A DNA stretch of 22,705 nucleotides from a virus: IMG/VR virus record IMGVR_UViG_3300008516_000144, positions 1 through 22,705 of that record, one strand, 5' to 3'. Within the stretch, counting starts at the first letter, position 1, and each line of letters begins with the position of its first letter. Positions 13,309-19,219 of the stretch are shown here, one piece after another. The position numbers and the translations under genes were made by a program. The notes beneath the pieces were generated by a model. That model saw only the letters and a list, made by a program, of their open reading frames with translations. It was not told where the DNA came from and did not search any database.

Positions 13309-14335
13309 CTCTTCCTCCTTCTAGTTTTTCGATTAGCTCGTCCTCATAACCCCTTATGTCCTCAAGCCGGGTCAGAACGAATTCCTTCGCTTCTGGTGAG
13401 AACTTGCCCTGGTCAACTTGCTCCAAAGCCACATATACCGCCTTACTCCATTCCCTTGCAGCATCGAGGAAGTCCTTGACTTTTCCCGTGGCCTCATACC
13501 GCTTCTGCTTCGCCCTTGCAGTTTCCGCCTTTTCCCTCGCCCTCTGGGCAGCTCGCATATCCAGGGCCTTGTCCACAGCCTCCTCTTCAAGCTCCTGCGC
13601 GGGCCTCACCCAGGGCGTCTCTAGTAGCACCTCCAACGCTTCAGGGTCATCCTCCACCGCCCGCACCGCCTTGGTCATTTCGCCTACCGCCTGGGAGCCC
13701 CCGATTTCCTCTTGGGCCAGCTTCTTCGCCACCCGCTCCTGCAACTCTGAACGTCCAGTGAGGCCCTCCGCAACATGCCGTGCCTGGCTAGATGTGATTT
13801 CGCCTTTGGAAAGCATCTGGCGGACGGGGGGGGCGATGGACTTGTAGGCAGATAGCCAGTTCTCCACCGAGACGAGAGAACCGAAACGCACCTTCAACTT
13901 GCCCAAAGGGTCGCCACATCGCTGATTGAGGTCGGCCCAACTGCCGTGACGACGATAAGAATCAACAAAGGCAAATGGGGTAGGCAACTTGCCATCACCG
14001 GTGATGGCAAATTGCTTCTCCAGCCACCTCCACACCATCTCGCCCTTCTCCACCTCCGAGTGCGGCCGCGTGCCTATCTCCACGGCAATTGAGGCCAGCT
14101 CATAATCATCGGCTTCGTAGAGCGTTACAGGCGCGCTCTCCGCTCCCATCGCCTTCAGCGCGGCCAGCCTGCGATGTCCGTCCACCACCTCATAACCACC
14201 CTCCACCTCACGCACTAACAGGGGGTAGATTAGCCCCACTTCTGCTTGCTGCTTCAGTTCCTCAAAGTCCTCCTTTCCATAAGTGTCTCTGACCTGATAC
14301 GGCGATGGCCTAATCTGGTCAATCCTCAGTTTCAT
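13301..14335 (-). CDS. ParB-like nuclease-fold / CTPase DNA-binding protein
   Basis: A 344-residue protein beginning MKLRIDQIRPSPYQVR, the usual ParB/Srx opening ('i.PnpyQPR'). GYEVVDGHRRLAALKAMG (residues 47-64) is the conserved 'y.iidGerRl.AlkalG' motif, here with GHRR at 53-56. The central part, VENWLSAYKSIAPPVRQML then SKGEITSSQARHVAEGL, resembles the helix-turn-helix-bearing ParB middle domain. The C-terminal third is a charged, coiled-coil-like helix. No parA-like gene is next to it, so it may be a regulator or packaging/replication factor rather than a partition protein. Promoter P2 with a short leader and AAGGAGGAG lies directly upstream. Confidence 0.82.
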   Translation of the reverse strand: MKLRIDQIRPSPYQVRDTYGKEDFEELKQQAEVGLIYPLLVREVEGGYEVVDGHRRLAALKAMGAESAPVTLYEADDYELASIAVEIGTRPHSEVEKGEMVWRWLEKQFAITGDGKLPTPFAFVDSYRRHGSWADLNQRCGDPLGKLKVRFGSLVSVENWLSAYKSIAPPVRQMLSKGEITSSQARHVAEGLTGRSELQERVAKKLAQEEIGGSQAVGEMTKAVRAVEDDPEALEVLLETPWVRPAQELEEEAVDKALDMRAAQRAREKAETARAKQKRYEATGKVKDFLDAAREWSKAVYVALEQVDQGKFSPEAKEFVLTRLEDIRGYEDELIEKLEGGRDA

Positions 14336-14354
14336 GTCTCTCCTCCTTATGTGT

Positions 14355-14383
14355 ATTCTACACTATCCCTTGCTAACTAGCAT
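14355..14383 (-). promoter_or_regulatory. promoter P2 (ParB-like gene) with operator-like site
   Basis: Minus strand: ATGCTA (-35, poor), 17-base spacer, TAGAAT (14360-14355). TGCTAGTTAGCA overlaps the -35 and spacer and is a one-base variant of the P3 palindrome. The -10 and its flanks match P1 closely (GTGTAGAAT, then CATAAG). The transcript leader would be about 13 bases and carry AAGGAGGAG for the ParB-like gene. Confidence 0.7.
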
Positions 14384-14393
14384 ACTTCACCTC

Positions 14394-14428
14394 AAAAACA
14401 GGGGGCGCGGGGAGCGTAGGCCGCGCCC
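14394..14428 (-). terminator. strong intrinsic terminator ending the right-hand transcript
   Basis: Minus strand GGGCGCGG (14428-14421) pairs with CCGCGCCC (14410-14403), an 8-bp GC-rich stem with a 10-base loop, followed by CCTG and TTTTT (14398-14394). It separates the Tat-signal gene from promoter P2, so it marks a transcription unit border. Confidence 0.85.
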
Positions 14429-14465
14429 TAACCAGTTCCGCCACCTCCTTTCACGCTCCAATGTT

Positions 14466-14681
14466 TTACTCCTGCCGCATCCGCACGGTGCAGTTCACAC
14501 CAGCCTGCGGGCTCCGCCGCGACTGCGCCTTCACACCGGCCCTCTCGTTTGATGGCGGCTTCTCGTTGGGATTGCCTAGCGTAGGCTTCTCGTTCGTGTT
14601 GCCGCGGTCATTCCCGTTCCCCGCTATGGCCATTGCCACCAAGCCAAGCCCCATGACCCTCAAGAACTCTCTGCGCTTCAT
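14466..14681 (-). CDS. small exported protein with Tat-like signal
   Basis: I start at the ATG at 14681 (MKRREFLRVMGLGLVAMAI), 71 residues, since GGAGGAGGAGAA precedes it and it overlaps the previous stop (ATGA). The N-terminus has KRREFLRVMG, very close to the twin-arginine S/T-RR-x-F-L-K motif, then a short hydrophobic segment ending near AIAG. The mature part is polar, low in complexity, with NEKPTLGNP and NEKPPSNER as an internal repeat, and a basic tail with a single Cys. Export through Tat or insertion as a small membrane protein is inferred. No family is recognised; such a signal is unusual in a phage. Confidence 0.65.
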   Translation of the reverse strand: MKRREFLRVMGLGLVAMAIAGNGNDRGNTNEKPTLGNPNEKPPSNERAGVKAQSRRSPQAGVNCTVRMRQE

Positions 14682-15091
14682 TTCTCCTCCTCCTTTTTGC
14701 ACTTATGATTTTTGAAACGGTGGCGTCGGTCCTTCTCCTCCAGTATCAACTCGAACTGCTCGATCATAGCCTGCCCCAGGTTATAGGCTTCCGCCGCGTC
14801 CCCCAGCGCTTCCCGCGTCTCGCGCCGCAACGCTTCCCGGACGCACCTCGCCTTCCATGGCTGGCTGTATCGCTTCACGCATTCCGGGTGGTAGAGCGCG
14901 CGGCAGAAGTCGCACGCGAATTCGTAAGTCGCCTTGTTCGGCTTGATGATATCGTTTTTAAGATGGCCAATTATCCCCTCCAGGAGATCCCAATAGACCT
15001 CTATGGGCACGTCCAACGAACTAGTGAAGGGCTCAAGCTTCAGGCCTTCCGGCAAGCTGCGACCACGGCGGGTATAAAGACTTACCGTCAT
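14678..15091 (-). CDS. hypothetical protein after the replication protein
   Basis: I start at the ATG at 15091 (MTVSLYTRRGRSLPEGLKLE), 137 residues, because it makes an ATGA overlap with the upstream stop. The middle holds FACDFCRALYHPECVKRY, with CxxC and a later Cys/His, perhaps a small metal site. The C-terminal half is helical (EALGDAAEAYNLGQAMIEQF) and ends in a Lys/Glu-rich tail. No family recognised. It is coupled to the replisome-organiser-like gene on one side and to the Tat-signal gene on the other, so a helper role in replication is possible but only by context. Confidence 0.7.
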   Translation of the reverse strand: MTVSLYTRRGRSLPEGLKLEPFTSSLDVPIEVYWDLLEGIIGHLKNDIIKPNKATYEFACDFCRALYHPECVKRYSQPWKARCVREALRRETREALGDAAEAYNLGQAMIEQFELILEEKDRRHRFKNHKCKKEEEK

Positions 15092-15825
15092 TTCGCCTTG
15101 CTCTCTTCTGGTCCTTTTATCGTGAGCTCCCATTCCGGGCCAACATGCCGCCGTAGGATATCTTTTGTCCGCTTCATAGACCTCGGTTGGTTCAATGCTT
15201 CAGCGCTCAGGGCGCTGGCGCAGACGATGGTCATTTCGCGCTCGTTGCCGTTTATGCTTGGAATTATCGCTGCTCTCAGGTAGTGGTCGTCGTAGTAGGC
15301 CCCTGGGATTCCTGCCCTTAAACCACGAAGGAAAGAAAGGCCGTAATTCTCTGAAACTTCTTCTTTTCTATTTTCTTCTTCTATACTCTTCTCTAATGTA
15401 CTCTTATCTACTCTTATCTTATCTACTCCGACATTTGGCCTTTTCTGGTCTTTGTCGGCCTTTTGCGGCCTTTTGCGGTCTTTATCCCTTTCATAGTCGT
15501 GATAGTCCCGCTGGCGCTCGGTTAGCGCGTACTTCGACCAGCTCAAGACCACCAAATCTGCGCCTTCTTCCTTCAGCCTCGGGTCCGGCCCCTCGAGGCA
15601 TTTTCGGATGGTGCTTTGGAGCGTCCGCCACGGGGTGTTGCTGATGCGCCTGACCCTATTTGCGCCGCCCACTATCCGACCCTCCCGGTTGTCCATATAT
15701 GCGATGGCCAGAAAGTCGACCCACGCACCCCTTTCGCTCGGCGTCAAGTCGTCCCGGATACTGCCGAAAAGCCATTGTTGCACGTACAAGGGAAACCAGA
15801 TGAATTGTCTTTTGGGTCGTGGCAT
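15088..15825 (-). CDS. replisome organiser / replication initiator-like protein
   Basis: A 245-residue protein. Residues 1-100 (FIWFPLYVQQWLFGSIRDDL then TPSERGAWVDFLAIAY) look like the winged-helix N-terminal domain of phage replisome organisers. Residues 105-160 are a charged linker rich in Lys, Arg and Asp. Residues 163-238 (LRAAIIPSINGNEREMTIVC, AEALNQPRSMKRTKDILRRH) resemble the small alpha/beta domain at the N-terminus of DnaA, which contacts helicase loaders; that match is by eye. The linker DNA contains 10-bp repeats beside an AT-rich stretch, like the origin inside lambda O. GGAGGG lies 11 bases before the ATG. No helicase or polymerase gene is in the window. Confidence 0.7.
   Translation of the reverse strand: MPRPKRQFIWFPLYVQQWLFGSIRDDLTPSERGAWVDFLAIAYMDNREGRIVGGANRVRRISNTPWRTLQSTIRKCLEGPDPRLKEEGADLVVLSWSKYALTERQRDYHDYERDKDRKRPQKADKDQKRPNVGVDKIRVDKSTLEKSIEEENRKEEVSENYGLSFLRGLRAGIPGAYYDDHYLRAAIIPSINGNEREMTIVCASALSAEALNQPRSMKRTKDILRRHVGPEWELTIKGPEESKAK
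15399..15428. repeat. AT-rich 10-bp direct repeats
   Basis: The plus strand reads TACTCTTATC at 15399 and again at 15409, with a related TTATCTACTC at 15419 and a further TACTCTT at 15384. The period is again 10 bases, out of step with codons, so it is not simply repeated amino acids. Confidence 0.6.
15431..15490. repeat. 10-bp iterons, consensus TTTTGCGGCC
   Basis: Successive plus-strand decamers are TTTTCTGGTC (15441), TTTGTCGGCC (15451), TTTTGCGGCC (15461), TTTTGCGGTC (15471), with partial units either side (ATTTGGCC before, TTTATCCC after). Four units in exact 10-base phase equal one helical turn each, as for protein-binding iterons. The period is not a multiple of three, so protein repeats do not explain it. 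Confidence 0.75.
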
Positions 15826-15903
15826 ATTGGTTTTACCCTCCCTGCCGTTACCAGTTCGCCCAATCCTGGCTTATGGGGAAATCGTACAGCTCAATCCGCT
15901 TCA

Positions 15904-16194
15904 TCACTTACCATCCGGGGGCTTATCCAAATACTCAGATACTCCACAACAGGCAAATAAGAACTGGCCTGCATCCTCCAAGTTGAGAACCCAGGCCAGA
16001 ACAGTCTCCACATGGTCCAGCATTTCCACACGGCGTTGTTTCTCCTTGGTAGCCCAATATGGCGAATAACCCTCCAACTCTCTGTCGTGGAGTTGCTTTA
16101 TTCTACCGTAGAGCTTCTCAATCTCCGCCTCTGTGCGTATATCTCTATCTGGTGGTCTCCAGAAAGTCGTCGCCTTACTTATCACTTCGCTCAC
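15904..16194 (-). CDS. hypothetical protein upstream of the initiator gene
   Basis: About 96 residues. Two GTG codons are close together; the one at 16194 has the better distance (8 bases) to GGAGG, while the one at 16200 would form a GTGA overlap with the preceding stop but lies too near the SD. The protein is helical and charged (RTEAEIEKLYGRIKQLHDRE), with EKQRRVEMLDHVETVLAWVL after it and two adjacent Cys near the end. No family recognised. Bases 15826-15903 after it hold only an 18-codon frame that I do not call. Confidence 0.65.
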   Translation of the reverse strand: MSEVISKATTFWRPPDRDIRTEAEIEKLYGRIKQLHDRELEGYSPYWATKEKQRRVEMLDHVETVLAWVLNLEDAGQFLFACCGVSEYLDKPPDGK

Positions 16195-16196
16195 CG

Positions 16197-16472
16197 TCAC
16201 CCCCTCCTCTCGAATTCTTCACGGCGAAGCGGTATCACCGCCTGCAGTCTAGGCCTGAGTTCCTCTTCTGTGAAATATTGCCGACAAGCAGGGCAAACAC
16301 GAAACCAACCATCATAAAGCTCTATAGTGCCCCATTCCTCGGTCGGCAAGCCCTCTGTGCCGCAATTTACGCACAGTGCATTGAACCGACCACATCGGTT
16401 GCATTTGACACATACCATTCCGTAGCTATCAGGATTCGTGCATCCAGGAACGGGTGCAAGGCTAACGTGCAT
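16197..16472 (-). CDS. small protein with multiple CxxC zinc motifs
   Basis: I start at the ATG at 16472 (MHVSLAPVPGCTNPDSYG), 91 residues, as AAAGGAGG lies 8 bases upstream; two earlier start codons are too near the SD. Cysteines fall in CVKCNRCGRFNALCVNC and later in CPACRQYF, enough for one or two zinc ribbons. The C-terminus is basic and charged (RLQAVIPLRREEFERRG). Such proteins often bind nucleic acid or stabilise partners; the function here is unknown. It overlaps the previous gene by 11 bases. Confidence 0.7.
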   Translation of the reverse strand: MHVSLAPVPGCTNPDSYGMVCVKCNRCGRFNALCVNCGTEGLPTEEWGTIELYDGWFRVCPACRQYFTEEELRPRLQAVIPLRREEFERRG

Positions 16473-16818
16473 TGGCATCACCTCCTTTCTCTCCCCACCG
16501 GTCTATCGGACAATAGCTCTTCTTGGCGTCTGGATGCCTACACCTCAATGTGCCGTCCCCGGGAAAGATTTCATATGAATTAGGGCCAAGTCCCGCGACT
16601 GCTTTACGAACATAATACCGCCAATAGAAACAGGGTATACCATCGATGCGCGCGCCACAGAACTCGTGCTCGCCAGGCTTGGCGGTTAGCTTATGGATAA
16701 TCTTCCGGATACTGTTCGAAAGCCAACACCCCACCCCAACTGGGGCAATCAAGCCACCATCGAATAATCGTTTTTCGAGTACTTCCGCCTGTGCAGGTGT
16801 CAGCCTCACCTCATTCAT
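16462..16818 (-). CDS. hypothetical protein with Cys/His-rich half
   Basis: I start at the ATG at 16818 (MNEVRLTPAQAEVLEKRLFD), 118 residues, behind GGAGGAGGGAG. The N-terminal half is helical (SNSIRKIIHKLTAKPGEHEF). The second half carries Cys and His residues (FCGARIDGIPCFYWRYYV, LRCRHPDAKKSYCPIDRW) that could hold a metal. No family recognised. It overlaps the RusA-like gene by 4 bases and the zinc-motif gene by 11, so it belongs to the same coupled group near the replication genes. Confidence 0.65.
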   Translation of the reverse strand: MNEVRLTPAQAEVLEKRLFDGGLIAPVGVGCWLSNSIRKIIHKLTAKPGEHEFCGARIDGIPCFYWRYYVRKAVAGLGPNSYEIFPGDGTLRCRHPDAKKSYCPIDRWGEKGGDANAR

Positions 16819-17234
16819 CTCCCTCCTCCCCACCTAATCGTAATCCTCAGAAAAGCCTCCTTCGCGCTTCCCCCTACTCGATAGCCCAGATCGTGCCACC
16901 GAAACTCACGGTCGTTGATGCCCGTTGCCGCCTGCACCGCGTCGCCAATGAGCTTATGCAGATTAGCCAAGTCGGGACACGCTCGCTTGTTCACGAAATG
17001 GCCATAGAGATATATTTCGATTGGCGGCCTTGGTGGATTCGGCACTCGTTGCAGCGCGGGCTTTATCACCATCGCGAGGTCGTCCCGCCACTTTTCTGCC
17101 TCCCACCGGAGCGCACGGCCTCCTGTGCGAGTTCTGGTATAGCAGTGGTTCACACTGCACGTCTGGGCGTCCACATATGGCCAGCTAATGGAGATGTGGC
17201 TTTGCCCTATCTGCACTCCGCAATCCCATACCAT
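16815..17234 (-). CDS. rusA: RusA-like Holliday junction resolvase
   Basis: A 139-residue protein of typical RusA size. CPDLANLHKLIGDAVQAATG (residues 86-105) matches the RusA core 'p D.dNl.K...Dal.g', followed by INDREFRWHDLG with the conserved Asp (D108). The acidic residues D88, D98 and D108 and K94 fit the metal-dependent active site. RusA cuts four-way junctions made during recombination or replication, helping to resolve branched phage DNA before packaging. The ATG at 17234 has GAGG nine bases upstream and overlaps the membrane-protein gene by 50 bases; a GTG at 17216 is an alternative start. Confidence 0.82.
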   Translation of the reverse strand: MVWDCGVQIGQSHISISWPYVDAQTCSVNHCYTRTRTGGRALRWEAEKWRDDLAMVIKPALQRVPNPPRPPIEIYLYGHFVNKRACPDLANLHKLIGDAVQAATGINDREFRWHDLGYRVGGSAKEAFLRITIRWGGGR

Positions 17235-17475
17235 TCTCCTGATCCTCCTCTTCCCAATGCTTGCGTTTGCGGCTCAACTCATTAACCATAGCATCCAATA
17301 TCCAATGAGTCTCATCATCCCTCCACCAAGCGAGCAAGAATTGGTTAAGCTCCTTTATCTTGCGCTTGTTTTTCTCCCGCTGGCGCTGCCACCACCAATC
17401 GAATGCGTTGTAAAGGAAAACAGTAACGACACCACCAATGACAATTCCTAATGCGCAGAATACTAGCTCCATCAT
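17185..17475 (-). CDS. small single-pass membrane protein with charged tail
   Basis: A 96-residue protein from ATG-ATG at 17475, behind GGAGGGGAGGGA. Residues 3-22 (ELVFCALGIVIGGVVTVFLY) form a clear transmembrane helix, followed by aromatic FDWWWQRQ and a long charged, coiled-coil-like tail (REKNKRKIKELNQFLLAWW). The layout (N-terminal anchor, charged helix) is seen in spanin-like and many other phage membrane proteins, but there is no lysis cassette here, so function is open. It begins 18 bases after the tRNA gene. Confidence 0.65.
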   Translation of the reverse strand: MMELVFCALGIVIGGVVTVFLYNAFDWWWQRQREKNKRKIKELNQFLLAWWRDDETHWILDAMVNELSRKRKHWEEEDQENGMGLRSADRAKPHLH

Positions 17476-17493
17476 TCCCTCCCCTCCTCTCAG

Positions 17494-17567
17494 CAGCCCT
17501 GACGGGATTCGAACCCGCGACCCCTGGCTTGACAGGCCAGTGCTCTAGTCCACTGAGCTACAGGACT
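17494..17567 (-). tRNA. tRNA-Asp (anticodon GTC)
   Basis: The minus strand folds as a full cloverleaf. The acceptor AGTCCTG pairs with CAGGGCT (one G-T pair), and the D-stem GCTC pairs with GAGC. The anticodon stem CTGGC/GCCAG has loop CTGTCAA, so the anticodon is GTC. The T-stem GCGGG/CCCGT has loop TTCGAAT. The base after the acceptor is G, the usual discriminator for Asp. CCA is not encoded. It sits between two small protein genes in the same direction. Confidence 0.95.
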
Positions 17568-17572
17568 ATTCA

Positions 17573-17860
17573 TCACTCCCCCTCCCACAGTGCTGTCTGC
17601 TCCATTATTGGCCCGCTGACCGCAAGTAGCTTCACCTCACCGATAGAGGGCGCTGGTGGAGCAGTGCCCTTGTACTTTCTGCGGTAAGGAGCATACCACT
17701 CCTTCCATTCCCCACTCGCCAGCACTAGCTCCTTGGCCTTAGCCCTCGAAGGAGCGATGACGAACTTCTCCCCCGAGTATCCCAGCGTGTCGCCCCCCCA
17801 AGGTGCGAGTACCATGAAGTGCACCCGCCAGAGCCTGATGTGGTCAGGCATTGCGTGCAT
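17573..17860 (-). CDS. hypothetical protein before the tRNA
   Basis: A 95-residue protein from the ATG at 17860 (MHAMPDHIRLWRVHFMVLAP); a second ATG three codons on is also possible and neither has a good SD. RVHFMVLAPWGGDTLGYS looks like a beta strand start; SRAKAKELVLASGEWKEW is a helix. A small alpha/beta domain is likely, but I recognise no family. It lies 26 bases after the previous stop. The tRNA gene begins 6 bases after its stop. Confidence 0.6.
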   Translation of the reverse strand: MHAMPDHIRLWRVHFMVLAPWGGDTLGYSGEKFVIAPSRAKAKELVLASGEWKEWYAPYRRKYKGTAPPAPSIGEVKLLAVSGPIMEQTALWEGE

Positions 17861-17886
17861 CCGCCAGGTAGAGGCGGGCGAGGCCG

Positions 17887-18213
17887 TCAGAGTAGTGGAG
17901 ACCTTTCATAGACCTCGACCCATTCCTGGTAGTTCTCATCGTATATCGACTTGCGGCAGAAGCATTTTCTCTCCAGGATGCGTCTCATTATGTTAGACGG
18001 AGTTGGGACTTGTATTCTGTATCCTGCCCGCCAGATCATCCCTAAGAGATCTGAGAAGTGCCCTTGATTGGGAGTTAACGATATGACGAGGGATATGATT
18101 ATTGTATTCCCCATCTTCCAAAGATAGCCCTCAAATCTATCCTTGGTAAAATCCAATTCATTCGCCAAGGGCGAACCCAACTTAACGAGACCATCAGCGT
18201 AGTGTGGCGTCAC
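17887..18213 (-). CDS. hypothetical protein, GTG start
   Basis: A 108-residue protein. The GTG at 18213 overlaps the upstream stop (GTGA) and follows GGAGGCTACGGA. The sequence (GYLWKMGNTIIISLVISLTP, then DLLGMIWRAGYRIQVPTPSN) shows beta strands and helices and a pair of Cys (RKCFCRKS). The base composition is more AT-rich than its neighbours. I do not recognise a family. The overlap with the ABA-sandwich-like gene suggests co-translation. Confidence 0.65.
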   Translation of the reverse strand: MTPHYADGLVKLGSPLANELDFTKDRFEGYLWKMGNTIIISLVISLTPNQGHFSDLLGMIWRAGYRIQVPTPSNIMRRILERKCFCRKSIYDENYQEWVEVYERSPLL

Positions 18214-18575
18214 TCCGTAGCCTCCGCGTACGCTTCGCAGATGGCGCGGCCTGGCCTGCTATGGAGCATAAACCACCAAAGGGGCGGAACGCGTTCAGGC
18301 ATGTTTTTGTCTGGGTAAGAAACATCGACAACAGCCCGTTTCCGTAATGCCTCCATAAATGAGAATCTGGTAGAAAACAGCCCCTCCCGCACCCACTCCA
18401 CCACGCGCCACCAATGGTCGGCGCGGTTGCAGGGGTCCCAGTGCGTAGTCTCCCCTGTTGGCCAGTGAACAATAACTTCCTCGTCATCGTATTGTCGAAA
18501 ACGCAACCCCCTCCTCTCCGCCACCAGAGCACCGAGTTCGGTGTCGGTAAGCTCGCTTAGCTTCTTATCCATCAT
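18210..18575 (-). CDS. phage ABA-sandwich-like protein
   Basis: A 121-residue protein from ATG-ATG at 18575, ATGA overlap upstream, AGGGGGA as SD. The pattern 'WDPCNRADHWWRVVEWVREG' followed by a short acidic stretch and ending PGRAICEAYAEATE is that of the small phage ABA-sandwich family ('y.PStd..daw.vve ... aicrAaL.a'). These proteins are widespread in phages and of unknown function. The N-terminal MDKKLSELTDTELGALVAER is a helix common in the family. Confidence 0.65.
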   Translation of the reverse strand: MMDKKLSELTDTELGALVAERRGLRFRQYDDEEVIVHWPTGETTHWDPCNRADHWWRVVEWVREGLFSTRFSFMEALRKRAVVDVSYPDKNMPERVPPLWWFMLHSRPGRAICEAYAEATE

Positions 18576-19075
18576 TCCCCCTGCGCCATCCGCTCCGTGA
18601 ATTCACCATCCACAATATCACCATCTGGCGGAGCTAATGCTGGCCTCAACAATCCACCAAGGATGGCATCCGCAGCTCTGACTGGCCCGTCTGCTGTCTC
18701 CAACATCATGTAGGGGATCAATGACTCCTCTAACGGAGTAAGAAGTTGTATAGCTAGGAGGTTTTTGAGATACCAATAAAGCAGCCGCATTGCCTGGCGT
18801 TGCAGTCGTGCCACCTGGGAAACTGTTTCTTCTGCTATTCTGGCCCGCCTGACAGGGATGACATATCCTTCCCCCTTCAGTTGAAAGGCTACAGCGAATT
18901 GCCCGCCCTGGCGTTCGCTGATGACAACCTGGTCAGCGGCATAATCGTCTATGAGCAATCTCTGTATCTCCGCTTGGGTTTTCGCTGTGCTCACGGTTGT
19001 ATCGCTGTAACTGGTCTTGGCACGCCATTCGGTGAGATTGTCAAAGACCAAGTTACCCTCTCTGTCCCTTTTCAT
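18572..19075 (-). CDS. conserved-type phage hypothetical protein
   Basis: A 167-residue protein; the ATG at 19075 follows GGAGCAAGCT. The core reads QGGQFAVAFQLKGEGYVIPV, then a helical region with RQAMRLLYWYLKNLLAIQLL and TPLEESLIPYMMLETADG. This 'beta hairpin, VP motif, basic helix, then E-E-x-x-L-x-Y/x-x-L' layout resembles an uncharacterised family often seen near single-strand annealing or RusA genes in phages; that is memory of pattern, not a search. No catalytic motif seen. It may bind DNA. Confidence 0.6.
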   Translation of the reverse strand: MKRDREGNLVFDNLTEWRAKTSYSDTTVSTAKTQAEIQRLLIDDYAADQVVISERQGGQFAVAFQLKGEGYVIPVRRARIAEETVSQVARLQRQAMRLLYWYLKNLLAIQLLTPLEESLIPYMMLETADGPVRAADAILGGLLRPALAPPDGDIVDGEFTERMAQGE

Positions 19076-19084
19076 AGCTTGCTC

Positions 19085-19219
19085 CTAGTCCCCCTGCGCT
19101 AGCCTCTCTAGCTCGTCGCGGAATTCCCCCCACAGCCACGCCAGCAGCCTCACAACCAGCCGGATCAGCAGAATGGTGCCGATAGTGAGGGCGAGCGCAA
19201 GCGCGGCGACCAGTGTCAT
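19085..19219 (-). CDS. 44-residue single-pass membrane protein
   Basis: I start at the ATG at 19219, which overlaps the DUF5131 stop (ATGA) with AGGAG eight bases upstream; the longer frame is a shadow. MTLVAALALALTIGTILLIR is a transmembrane helix, followed by LVVRLLAWLWGEFRDELERL, an amphipathic basic-then-acidic helix. Such tiny membrane proteins can be toxins, holin-like or anchors; none is indicated. It is separated from the next gene by only 9 bases. Confidence 0.65.
   Translation of the reverse strand: MTLVAALALALTIGTILLIRLVVRLLAWLWGEFRDELERLAQGD

Larger units (their letters stand above)
15347..15490. other. putative replication origin inside the initiator gene
   Basis: An AT-rich stretch (15347-15430, plus strand mostly C and T) lies next to a set of 10-bp iterons (15431-15490). 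The layout, iterons beside an easily melted region within the linker-coding part of the initiator gene, is that of the lambda origin in gene O. Whether replication starts here is inference. Confidence 0.4.

Noticed and set aside
13301-14335. Plasmid or phage-plasmid partition system
   Set aside because: Only the ParB-like gene is present; no ParA ATPase or clustered centromere-like repeats are seen beside it.
15843-15902. 18-codon frame MKRIELYDFPISQDWANW between two genes
   Set aside because: It has no clear SD and is too short to judge without comparison; only its placement in a gap is suggestive.
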